A stretch of DNA of 64,000 bases from Nitrosopumilales archaeon. GTDB lineage: Archaea; Thermoproteota; Nitrososphaeria; Nitrososphaerales; Nitrosopumilaceae. The DNA lies in the NCBI GenBank assembly GCA_016276965.1, contig JADNRU010000002.1, positions 1-64,000 on the forward strand, in the 5' to 3' direction. The notes beneath the pieces were generated by a model, which was given only the letters and a program-made list of their open reading frames with translations, did not search any database and was not told the origin of the DNA. Below, piece by piece: positions 25,779 to 33,436 of this stretch. Positions within the stretch are counted from its first letter, which is position 1, and the number at the start of each line of letters is the position of its first letter. Position numbers and translations under genes: made by a program.

Positions 25779-26261
25779 ATGCTACAACCTGTAAAACTGG
25801 TATTTTTAAATTATCAATATATTATTTTAGCTGCAGCAATTTTCGTTGGGATGCTTATCCCACTTTCTATTGTTTCAGAATTTATTTTTCTTGAACCATA
25901 TGTTGTGGCACACCTTCCTAGTGGTAGCGAGTTAAGTTTTCTTTTAATTGTTATCGTATCTGCATTGTCAGGTTTAGTTCTTGCAATGAATGTTTATCGA
26001 ATCAAATTATTCCGTCGTAGTACAAAAAGTAAGATAAGTGGTGGGGTTTTTGGTTCAATAATTGGTGCTGCAGCTGGGGCGTGTAGTTGTGGCCCAATTG
26101 GTTTTGCAGTAATATCAACATTTGGTACAGCAGGTGGAGTTGCAACTGCATTTTTGACAAATTATGAAATTCCCCTAAGACTTGCAGCTATTGCAATTTT
26201 GGTTTTTACTTTCTATACTACTTCGAAATCTCTTTCAATTGAATGCAAGATAAAAAACTAA
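25779..26261 (+). CDS. Four-helix membrane protein with CxC motif, partner of the DsbA-like protein
   Basis: The 160-residue protein has four hydrophobic segments (about 14-36, 52-70, 88-120, 132-147) and a Cys pair C102-S-C104 in AGACSCGPIGFA at the start of a helix. The pairing with a thioredoxin-fold gene, one base apart, suggests the membrane electron acceptor or donor for it, in the way DsbB or VKOR serve DsbA; it does not look like either of those families, which is why this is inference. The gene ends just before a structured RNA candidate. Confidence 0.6.
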   Translation: MLQPVKLVFLNYQYIILAAAIFVGMLIPLSIVSEFIFLEPYVVAHLPSGSELSFLLIVIVSALSGLVLAMNVYRIKLFRRSTKSKISGGVFGSIIGAAAGACSCGPIGFAVISTFGTAGGVATAFLTNYEIPLRLAAIAILVFTFYTTSKSLSIECKIKN

Positions 26262-26270
26262 TTTTCTAAT

Positions 26271-26363
26271 TTAGAGACGGCCTGAATCCCATAATAACAC
26301 CCCGAGATAGGACGTGTGTGGAAAGGAGATCCAGCCGTCACTGAAAAATAATGACATTTTTTT
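26271..26363 (+). ncRNA. Structured RNA candidate with terminator-like end
   Basis: The segment folds into a long hairpin: a lower stem GAGACGGC (26274-26281) with GCCGTCAC (26334-26341, one mismatch), a middle stem TGAATCCC (26283-26290) with GGAGATCCA (26325-26333, mismatches and a bulge), and an upper ACAC (26297-26300) with GTGT (26314-26317). A small GTCA/TGAC hairpin (26337-26340 with 26352-26355) and seven T residues (26357-26363) follow, which favours the + strand and an intrinsic terminator. The two hairpins share bases and exclude each other. AAGGAGATCCAGCCG (26323-26337) is complementary to the conserved 3' end of 16S rRNA with a gap. No known RNA family is recognised. Confidence 0.4.
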
Positions 26364-26557
26364 GGATTTGAAGAAGCGCTTGTTTATTTTGATCAAGCTT
26401 TTGAAATTTATTTACTCTTGAATTGTATTTTTTTAGGTTTGTTGACACACCTTGGTTATGATTGGATCCATTTACCAAATTGATTCGAAATTACTAAAAG
26501 GGCAAATTTTTGTAACCTTGAGGTCTATCACCGAGTTACATGAAATAAATTCAGAAA

Positions 26558-26635
26558 ATGTCAATAATGTTCATTCCAATCAGGCCAAGCAGAAAAAATT
26601 CTGATGCAGATGATTTAGAAGCCGAAGAAGAATAA
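26558..26635 (+). CDS. Possible 25-residue miniprotein
   Basis: An ATG frame reads MSIMFIPIRPSRKNSDADD then LEAEEE and ends in TAA. The basic-then-acidic layout looks deliberate and a stop precedes the start, but the length gives little statistical support. The remainder of 26364-26642 shows only AT-rich sequence. Confidence 0.25.
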   Translation: MSIMFIPIRPSRKNSDADDLEAEEE

Positions 26636-26642
26636 AACTATT

Positions 26643-27581
26643 TTAGGATACGGATCTTATCTGCTCAAAAGAATTGTCTGGGACACTTAATTTTTTAAAT
26701 ACATTGGGATGAATTATTTTTGCTAAAATTTCAATACCTGTTATGGTCCTAATACTTGGTTTGCTAAAAAAAGAATTTGCATCAACTGCATATACCTTAT
26801 TTTTTAACACTGCATCAAGTTCCGACCATATTTTATTTTTCAACAAAAAATTCTGATATTCAGAAATAGTTCTTCGAGCATCAAACCCACATGGCATAAT
26901 AATTATGATTTCCGGCTCTGATTTTATGACCTCATCCAGAGTCATTCTTCTCGAATGTTCTCCAATTTTACCAATTTGGTTTTTTCCTCCAGCAATTTCA
27001 ATCATTTCTGGAACCCAATGACCCGCAGTAAAGAATGGTTCGATCCATTCAATTGCTAAAACCTTTGGTCTCTTCTCAAAATTCTGATTTTTAATGAAAT
27101 CGATTCTTTTTTGAAGATAATACCTTAAATCTTCACCTTCTTTTTCTTTTCCAATTAATTTTGAAACATCAATAATGCTATTCAGGATGTCTTCAACATT
27201 GTGTGGATCCATTGAAAGAACTTTTGGCGGATTTTTTAAAACTCTAAGAGCTTGTTCAACATGATTTGTATAAGCTGCACAAACTTCGCATGTTTGTTGT
27301 GAAATAATAAGATCAGGGTTTGCTTTAATGAGATTATTTTCATTTAAAACGAAAATTTCTTTTCCTTGTTTAAGTAAAGTGCTAGTTGTCTCATCAATTT
27401 GCTTACTATTCATATTTTCAGAATCAAAAACAGAGTTAATTATACGAGGTTTTAATTTAGCACTTTTGGGATATATACATTCGTGGGTCACTCCATAAAT
27501 TTTGTCTTCTTCACCTAGCTCATACAACAGTTCTGTTGCACTAGGTAAAAGTGAGACGATCCTCTCAAACCCCATATCCAT
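26643..27581 (-). CDS. BtuF-like cobalamin/siderophore-binding protein without signal peptide
   Basis: The 312-residue protein has the periplasmic-binding-protein-2 fold used for vitamin B12 and iron chelates: RIVSLLPSATELLYELG at the N-terminus, PDLIISQQTCEVC near 90, VPEMIEIAGGKNQIG near 195 and EPEIIIIMPCGFD near 225. There is no signal peptide or lipobox, and no permease or ATPase gene beside it. It is therefore probably a cytoplasmic member, perhaps a cobalamin carrier or sensor; thaumarchaea make B12 themselves. Two Cys near residue 96-99 (QTCEVCAA) are notable. Confidence 0.75.
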   Translation of the reverse strand: MDMGFERIVSLLPSATELLYELGEEDKIYGVTHECIYPKSAKLKPRIINSVFDSENMNSKQIDETTSTLLKQGKEIFVLNENNLIKANPDLIISQQTCEVCAAYTNHVEQALRVLKNPPKVLSMDPHNVEDILNSIIDVSKLIGKEKEGEDLRYYLQKRIDFIKNQNFEKRPKVLAIEWIEPFFTAGHWVPEMIEIAGGKNQIGKIGEHSRRMTLDEVIKSEPEIIIIMPCGFDARRTISEYQNFLLKNKIWSELDAVLKNKVYAVDANSFFSKPSIRTITGIEILAKIIHPNVFKKLSVPDNSFEQIRSVS

Positions 27582-27676
27582 TGTGTAAGTTTTTCTGCTT
27601 TAAACTTCATGCGTTGACAATTAATCAAACCATTACATTAGACACCTTAATACCATAAAATGAAAATATAGCTGTA

Positions 27677-28834
27677 TTGCCTCAAAACTCCCAAGATATC
27701 AGAAAAGCAATAGAGGCAAAATGGAGAGAATATTTATCAAAATATGGTAACTTGTTTTCATCTGATTTTGTGAGTGGCTCTAGTCCACCTTCAGTTTTTG
27801 TTGGATCTTACAATTATCCAAAAGTTGCAGTAGGACCAATGGTTCCACCGATTCATGGCGATACTTCTCTTCTAGATGCCCCAGAACACTGGCTAGGAAA
27901 AAGCCTAGAAGAAATTGTAAATTATAGACTAAACCTAATCCGTGGAATTCAAAAGGTCTCAGTAATAGACCCTTCTGGAAGATACATTGAAAATTTGCAA
28001 GAAATTGCAATGGCAGAAAAACCCACTGATTCTGACATTCAATTTCATAAATCAACTACTCCCATCATATCTATCGATGGAGAAAGCGCTCCATTTGGGC
28101 CAATTGGAGAGATAAAATCTGCCAAATTTTCAAATTCATCCCCAAAAAAACAGATTGAAAAAGTATTCTATGACAAGGATCTTAAAGCTCAAGATGCGGT
28201 TTTATCTCTTTACAACAGTGGAATAGAGATATCAAAAATTCAAAAATGTTTTAGCATAGGAATGATGGGCAAAAAAAGAAAACTTGTCCCAACGAGATGG
28301 AGTATAACTGCAACTGATGATATTATTTCAAAAGATTTGGTGGACCAAATTTTAAATTATTCCTTGATTGACGCTTGCAAAGTTTTTTCATTTGAACATC
28401 TCGGAAATTTGTTTTCTGTTATTTTGTTCCCACACAGATGGATCTTTGAAATGATTGAAGCTTGGTATTCACACGGAATACTTGGATTTGGTTCTGATTC
28501 AGAAGACGCAAGAGGAATTAATCACCCTCCCGCAATTGCAGGTGCATACTTTGCAGCAAAATTAGCAGTAGCTGAATATCTTGTTAAAAACAAAATACAA
28601 AGTGGTGTTTTGATTTTACGAGAAATTAGACCAGAGTATGCTATTCCAGTGGGCGTGTGGCAAATCCGCGAAGGAATTCGTGCAGCTATGACGCAAAAAC
28701 CACAAGAAGTTTCTATCTTGGATGAAGCTATTGATATTGCTTGTAAAAAAATGAGTATCACCAAGTCAGAATGGATGCCAAAAGGAAGTATCTTAAAACG
28801 AATAAAACAGATGAGCCTTACAGACTTTTTTTAA
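27677..28834 (+). CDS. nreA: Nre-family archaeal DNA repair protein with PCNA-binding tail
   Basis: The 385-residue protein belongs to the archaeal Nre (DUF650/651) family, implicated in DNA repair together with PCNA. Visible family regions are PSVFVGSYNYPKVAVGPM near 40, SIGMMGKKRKLVPTRWSIT near 195 and REIRPEYAIPVGVWQIREGIR near 315. It ends in QMSLTDFF, a textbook PCNA-interacting (PIP) box. The N-terminal zinc ribbon of NreB-type members is absent, so this is NreA-like. The start is TTG. Confidence 0.88.
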   Translation: MPQNSQDIRKAIEAKWREYLSKYGNLFSSDFVSGSSPPSVFVGSYNYPKVAVGPMVPPIHGDTSLLDAPEHWLGKSLEEIVNYRLNLIRGIQKVSVIDPSGRYIENLQEIAMAEKPTDSDIQFHKSTTPIISIDGESAPFGPIGEIKSAKFSNSSPKKQIEKVFYDKDLKAQDAVLSLYNSGIEISKIQKCFSIGMMGKKRKLVPTRWSITATDDIISKDLVDQILNYSLIDACKVFSFEHLGNLFSVILFPHRWIFEMIEAWYSHGILGFGSDSEDARGINHPPAIAGAYFAAKLAVAEYLVKNKIQSGVLILREIRPEYAIPVGVWQIREGIRAAMTQKPQEVSILDEAIDIACKKMSITKSEWMPKGSILKRIKQMSLTDFF

Positions 28835-28847
28835 ATAGAATATTTAT

Positions 28848-29801
28848 TTGCCATTTTATCCAGATAAAATAATGCAAAATAGAAATTTGATTTTTGGAAT
28901 TGCATTAATTTCGAGTCCCATTTTATTTGCACTAGTTGCATTTCCTGACACTTTTAGTTTAAGCTGGAACCAAGGAAGAGGCGGTTATTTGTTTGCATTA
29001 GCTTTTGTGGTAGCTGAGCTTGTAGGTCTTAAAATACAGATTCCAACGAAACGTCTACTTGCAGTCATTCCACTTGCAGCCCTAACTATTGCATACTTGG
29101 TAGGGCTAGAATATGGATTACGTGAATACATTGAGGAATCTGCAAAAGTGTATGCTGTTGAACTGATATTTTCATGGACTTGGATGTGGGATTTTATTAT
29201 AATGGCAATATTTGTAGTGGTATCCCTTTTCATATTTTTTGGAAAAAAATGGATTCGAATTGCCCCTGCCGGACCAATATTTTTGACTGGTAGCGCGGTA
29301 ATACTTTCCCTTGATGCATTCTTTCCTTACGACACTTTAGGACCCTTACAATATGTGGTTCCACCACTTCTCGAAATTAATGCTTGGGTAATTACTTCCC
29401 TTGATTTGGGAATAGCAACTACAAGAGACAACCTGCTATTCTTAAAAGGTGACCATGGTGCAATGGCACTACAGGTTTTCTGGCCTTCAGCTGGCGTTCA
29501 TAGTGTTATCATCTATTCTCTTGTAATGATGGCATTTTTACTAAAAATGAACATTCCTCGCAATAGGAAGGCAATCTATTTCGGAATTGGCATTATTGGA
29601 ACTATTGGAGTAAACATGATCAGAATTTTTTCATTGTCAGTTTACGCATTAAAGGTAACAACTAATGCTCAACAATGGGAGGAATTTCATTCTGTAGCTG
29701 GGGAAATTATGTTTCTTCCATGGCTTTTTGTTTTCTTATTCGTGGTAATGTATATCGAAACTAAGCGTCTAAAAAAAATAGAAAAAAATAAGGTAAGTTA
29801 A
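28848..29801 (+). CDS. Thaumarchaeosortase-like membrane protein
   Basis: This 317-residue protein has eight or so membrane helices and the layout of the archaeosortase/exosortase superfamily, whose members cut the C-terminal sorting tail of surface proteins. The three catalytic regions are present as FWPSAGVHS (the nucleophile region), NMIRI (R259) and EEFHSVAGE (H281). The position normally held by Cys is Ser (S214). It fits the thaumarchaeal branch thought to act on PEFG-type tails, but no such tail occurs in the proteins of this window. Start: TTG at 28848; an ATG at 28872 is an alternative. Confidence 0.7.
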   Translation: MPFYPDKIMQNRNLIFGIALISSPILFALVAFPDTFSLSWNQGRGGYLFALAFVVAELVGLKIQIPTKRLLAVIPLAALTIAYLVGLEYGLREYIEESAKVYAVELIFSWTWMWDFIIMAIFVVVSLFIFFGKKWIRIAPAGPIFLTGSAVILSLDAFFPYDTLGPLQYVVPPLLEINAWVITSLDLGIATTRDNLLFLKGDHGAMALQVFWPSAGVHSVIIYSLVMMAFLLKMNIPRNRKAIYFGIGIIGTIGVNMIRIFSLSVYALKVTTNAQQWEEFHSVAGEIMFLPWLFVFLFVVMYIETKRLKKIEKNKVS

Positions 29802-29802
29802 A

Positions 29803-30897
29803 TTAGAAATAGCTTGTAATATCGCTTTGTCCCTCGACTTGTGATAATTCAGAAACCTTTACACCAAGCCTACGGATTGTTTTTTCCTGATTTTCAAGTG
29901 CATCACGCAACAATTGTTCTGCATTTTTTTCTAATTCGTCATAACTAATAGTAGGGTTTCTAAGCATTTTTGATTTGGATTTATTTGATAGATCTGATTG
30001 CACAAATTGAATTCCCACAGATTTGAACATTCTATTATTTTTTAAAACTACAGAATGAAGTTCTTTACAAATTTCTTTTAGGCTTTCAGCCAGGTAAAGA
30101 TAGTCTTTAGAATCTTTTTTTAGGGTAACAATTTTGCTGTATTGAACACGAGGTTCTCTTTCCTTAACAGGTTCAGAATCAATTCCTTTTACAGCATTGT
30201 ATATGTAGGTCCCAATCTTTCTGCCAAACAGTTGATTTAGTGTAAAAACATCTAGTTCTTTTAGCTGACCAATAGTTTCTAGTTTCATTTCAGAAAATTT
30301 TTCTTCTGTTTTCTTTCCTATGCCAGGAATTACTCTAATTTTTAGTGGTTCCAAAAAACTTTCAATTTTTTCTGGATTAACAATAGTTAGGCCGTCTGGT
30401 TTTTTGTAGTCGGAAGCAATTTTTGAAATCAACTTATTAGGAGAAACTCCTATTGAACAAGTCAGTTTTACTTTTTCTCGGATTAAATTTTTTATTTGCT
30501 GTGCGAGGTGGCTTGCTTTTTCAAAACTGCCCTCAGTTTTTTTTGAAACCTCCAAATATGCTTCATCTCTGCCAACATATTCAAAAATATCTGCATATTC
30601 TTTCATGATGTTCATTGCTTTTGATGAAACATCAGAATAGTATTCAAAATCTGTGGGCAAAAAAACGGTATCTTTTCTTTCTTCTAATCGTTTTTTTGCA
30701 AAACTTATAGGCATTCCAGATTTTACTCCAAATTTTCTTGCTGTATAGTTTGCTGTTGCAACCGCTCCACTATCTTCTCCTCTGTCAGAAAACACACAAA
30801 CCACTACCGGCTTTGTTTTCAATTTTGGCGAACGTACCTCTTCACATTGTGCATAAAAATAATCAAAATCAATATGGAATACTATTCTTTGTCCCAA
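29803..30897 (-). CDS. dinB: DNA polymerase IV (Y family, Dpo4/DinB)
   Basis: The 364-residue protein is a translesion polymerase. The palm begins HIDFDYFYAQCEEV (D7 and Y-x-x-D-like metal site), the fingers carry ATANYTARKFGVKSGMP, and the second catalytic pair is in YVGRDEAYLEV, where the usual SIDE is GRDE. The helix-hairpin-helix PGIGKKTEEKFSEM and a little-finger domain follow. The last residues, QSDITSYF, form a PIP box for the sliding clamp. It ends two bases from the sortase-like gene, tail to tail. Confidence 0.93.
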   Translation of the reverse strand: MGQRIVFHIDFDYFYAQCEEVRSPKLKTKPVVVCVFSDRGEDSGAVATANYTARKFGVKSGMPISFAKKRLEERKDTVFLPTDFEYYSDVSSKAMNIMKEYADIFEYVGRDEAYLEVSKKTEGSFEKASHLAQQIKNLIREKVKLTCSIGVSPNKLISKIASDYKKPDGLTIVNPEKIESFLEPLKIRVIPGIGKKTEEKFSEMKLETIGQLKELDVFTLNQLFGRKIGTYIYNAVKGIDSEPVKEREPRVQYSKIVTLKKDSKDYLYLAESLKEICKELHSVVLKNNRMFKSVGIQFVQSDLSNKSKSKMLRNPTISYDELEKNAEQLLRDALENQEKTIRRLGVKVSELSQVEGQSDITSYF

Positions 30898-30974
30898 CAG
30901 TGATTATAATTTGAGAATGTTTATTATTATATCGGGATACGATCATCTAAATATTATTTAATTTTACAAAAAAT

Positions 30975-31220
30975 GTGGCATATCCTATATCAACAGATGA
31001 AAATGGAGTAAAAATAAAACCCGAACAAATGGAAAAAGAAAAACTGTATTACTGTATTTTCAAAAATAAAATACTAGTTTTCTATAAAGATGATCAAGAT
31101 ATTTTGAATTGTTATGAAATCGAAGAAGAAGACTTAGTAGAAAAAGTGAGAACATGTAGTCATGATGATGCCGAAAAAATTTTTGAAGAATACATTAAAG
31201 AAAAAGATCTTAAACATTAA
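30975..31220 (+). CDS. Small acidic hypothetical protein
   Basis: An 81-residue acidic protein starting at GTG, with two beta strands (KLYYCIFKNKILVFYKD) and a helical end (DDAEKIFEEYIKEKDL). It resembles short thaumarchaeal conserved proteins of no known function. It lies between the divergent polymerase gene and the Alba gene. Confidence 0.5.
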   Translation: MAYPISTDENGVKIKPEQMEKEKLYYCIFKNKILVFYKDDQDILNCYEIEEEDLVEKVRTCSHDDAEKIFEEYIKEKDLKH

Positions 31221-31260
31221 ATAAAACGATATGTTCCATTCTGTGCGATAGGCAAAAGAC

Positions 31261-31773
31261 ATGAGCGAAGACAAACCAACTGACGCAGAAGAAGTACTAT
31301 CTGAATTTCAAAAAAATAGTGAAGAACAAGAAAAACCAGTTGAGATTTCATTGGAATCTGAACCAAAACCAGAAATAGAATCACCTACTCCGACTGAACC
31401 AGAACAAACTCCATCATCCAGCCCTGAACCTCAGGAATCAACACCTGCCCCTGAGCTTTCTACAAAAGAATCAAAATCTGAAAAAGAAGAAGATTCTAGC
31501 AGAGTTCGTAATGTAATTTTTGTAGGTCTCAAACCCATTATGACATATGTTACAGCTACCTTGACACAACTCTCTAGTGAGCCTACTGTAACGATAAAGG
31601 CTCGAGGAAAACGAATTACTCAAGCAGTTGATGTTTCACAAATGATTGTTAAAAGGATGAATACAGTTGGATACATAGTAAGTGATGTTAGAATTTCATC
31701 TGATTCATTGACTTCGCAAGATGGAAAAATGAGAAATGTTTCTACAATGGAAATTGACATTACAAAAACCTAA
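31261..31773 (+). CDS. albA: Alba chromatin protein with long acidic N-terminal extension
   Basis: Residues 81-170 form a complete Alba domain, which binds DNA and RNA and shapes archaeal chromatin: RNVIFVGLKPIMTYVTATLTQL, then KARGKRITQAVDVSQMIVKRM and a long beta hairpin. The canonical double Lys of Alba (the modified Lys16 site) is L90-K91 here. The first 80 residues are an unstructured Glu/Pro/Ser/Thr-rich tail, unlike standard Alba proteins of about 95 residues. Its negative charge could compete with DNA or recruit partners. Confidence 0.88.
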   Translation: MSEDKPTDAEEVLSEFQKNSEEQEKPVEISLESEPKPEIESPTPTEPEQTPSSSPEPQESTPAPELSTKESKSEKEEDSSRVRNVIFVGLKPIMTYVTATLTQLSSEPTVTIKARGKRITQAVDVSQMIVKRMNTVGYIVSDVRISSDSLTSQDGKMRNVSTMEIDITKT

Positions 31774-31999
31774 AACAATTAGAAATCTAATTATTACCAT
31801 TGTTGGAATTTCAATTATTGCATTTCTTTTAAACACGGCTTTTGGAAACACTTGTGGAATTCAACATTTTAATCTAATTAGCGATATTGAGACTTTTGAA
31901 AAAACACTTGATCCTGAATTTTGTGAAGAAGTTGTAGAGAATATTCTTACATTCAATGAACAATGTGATGCAGATATTGAGATTTTAGATTGTGGTTAA
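31736..31999 (+). CDS. Small secreted or membrane-anchored Cys protein
   Basis: This frame of up to 87 residues has an N-terminal hydrophobic segment (IRNLIITIVGISIIAFLLNTAF) and then about 45 residues with four cysteines (NTCGI, PEFCEE, EQCDAD, LDCG), likely two disulfides outside the cell. It begins inside the end of the Alba gene; an in-frame TTG at 31754 gives a shorter overlap and is an equally good start. It overlaps the LysE gene by 4 bp tail to tail. Confidence 0.5.
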   Translation: MFLQWKLTLQKPKTIRNLIITIVGISIIAFLLNTAFGNTCGIQHFNLISDIETFEKTLDPEFCEEVVENILTFNEQCDADIEILDCG

Positions 32000-32616
32000 A
32001 CAAAAGCATCTATTAAGAATATTATTCCAAAGTAAATTAAAGCTCCACTAATGGCAATTAATAAAATTTTGAAATTTTTGTTAGATAATAGTTTTGAAAT
32101 CTTTGATGAGATCATTGCCGTTGATGATAACCATGCAAAATCCATCCAAATATGTAGCAAAAACATTATTCCAACACCCCAAACTGACCATAAAATAATA
32201 GAATCTGAAATTAATTTGAACCCAATTGTAAACCACCAAATTATAAAAAATGGATTTAACGCGCTAAAAAGTACTCCTGCAAGAAACGGGCCGTGTTTTG
32301 TTTGAAAAACTAGATTAGATTTTTGCGTAAAAACAGTTCTTATTTGTAAACCAGCGAACAAAAAAAGTCCTATTGCTCCAAGGATTGAAATCATTATTCG
32401 AAACTGCGGAAAAGATTCTAAAGAAAATGCACCAACTCCTAGCAAAATTACTAGTGGTAATTCAACTACTGCATGTCCAGATGACATCTTCAGACCAGCT
32501 TTTGCACCGCTTTTTAATCCATAAAAGATGTTTGCTGCAAAAAGCGGTCCGGGTGCCATAACTCCTGATGCTGAAATAACAATTACTGCAAGAGCAAATG
32601 CCAGGAATTCTTCCAT
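31996..32616 (-). CDS. LysE/RhtB family exporter
   Basis: This 206-residue membrane protein has six hydrophobic segments and the LysE-family signature MAPGPLFAANIFYGLKSGAKAGLKMSSG-like start near residues 20-46 with the helix-breaking PGP. Family members export amino acids or related small molecules by proton antiport. The substrate is not evident. The second half carries NPFFIIWWFTIG, also typical. Confidence 0.82.
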   Translation of the reverse strand: MEEFLAFALAVIVISASGVMAPGPLFAANIFYGLKSGAKAGLKMSSGHAVVELPLVILLGVGAFSLESFPQFRIMISILGAIGLFLFAGLQIRTVFTQKSNLVFQTKHGPFLAGVLFSALNPFFIIWWFTIGFKLISDSIILWSVWGVGIMFLLHIWMDFAWLSSTAMISSKISKLLSNKNFKILLIAISGALIYFGIIFLIDAFV

Positions 32617-32669
32617 TCTTTTCTGAACCTATATTGTAATAATTTTCGATAGGAAAAAGGTTGATGTTT

Positions 32670-33383
32670 TTATCGATACATTAGGTCTTTGAGGCTTTTT
32701 GCTTCTTCTTCAGTTTCCTTTATGTCATGTTCTGCAGTTTCAGCTTCTTTTTGAAGAGTTTCTATATTACATGAGATGCCTGGAATAAGTTTTGACATTG
32801 CTAAACAAAGTTGAACACTTGACTTGAAATCAGGAGCAACCTGTTGTGAATTGAATAAAATCACAGCAACATTTTGATTATATAACATTCCTTCGTTTAA
32901 CAACGAACCAGGAATTCCTGGAATTGTACCATGTTCTAAAATTGAGATTTCTGCATCTTTAAGTTTTGATTTAGCAGCTTCAGTACTTGCAGCCGCAGTA
33001 ATTTGTTTTTGATTATCTGTTCCTTTTACTGCAACACTACTTATGATAAGAGAACATTTGTGTTCTCTTGACCATTTGAGCATATTTCTGGCAATGGTTT
33101 TGTGTAATGATTCATGTAAGGTAAGATATGAAGAAAAAACAGCAACTTTTAACTGATTATTTACAAAAATTCGCGTAGGATAGTTTGGTATCCCATTTTT
33201 TATTATACTGACTGGTGGAAAGCTATCTGAATCAATTATTCCTGCTAACTCAAATTGTGATGTATGAATCAAAGATTCAGTAGCAATTGCACTTGTAAAA
33301 CCTGTTGAAGGAAATCCATCAATCAAATAACCTCCTTCTATGTTAATTGGTTTTATTTCTTTAATTCTAATACGTGGAAACAA
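32670..33383 (-). CDS. PAC2 family protein (proteasome assembly chaperone-like)
   Basis: The 237-residue protein is a PAC2-domain member, related to eukaryotic proteasome assembly chaperone 2 and common in archaea. Blocks are GGYLIDGFPSTGFTSAIATESLI near 17, the strand CSLIISSVAVKG near 110 and IPGIPGSLLNEGMLYNQNVAVIL near 155. A charged helical C-terminus (EAETAEHDIKETEEEAKSLKD) is probably coiled coil. Function in archaea is inferred only. Confidence 0.82.
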   Translation of the reverse strand: MFPRIRIKEIKPINIEGGYLIDGFPSTGFTSAIATESLIHTSQFELAGIIDSDSFPPVSIIKNGIPNYPTRIFVNNQLKVAVFSSYLTLHESLHKTIARNMLKWSREHKCSLIISSVAVKGTDNQKQITAAASTEAAKSKLKDAEISILEHGTIPGIPGSLLNEGMLYNQNVAVILFNSQQVAPDFKSSVQLCLAMSKLIPGISCNIETLQKEAETAEHDIKETEEEAKSLKDLMYR

Positions 33384-33436
33384 ACTAAATCATATAAATT
33401 CCGTTATCGGCGAATATAACATTATGTCAAGTTTGA

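Noticed and set aside
26321-26340. Fragment of a 16S rRNA gene on the reverse strand
   Set aside because: Only about 14 bases match the universal 16S tail and the surrounding sequence does not continue the rRNA; complementarity on the + strand is the better reading.
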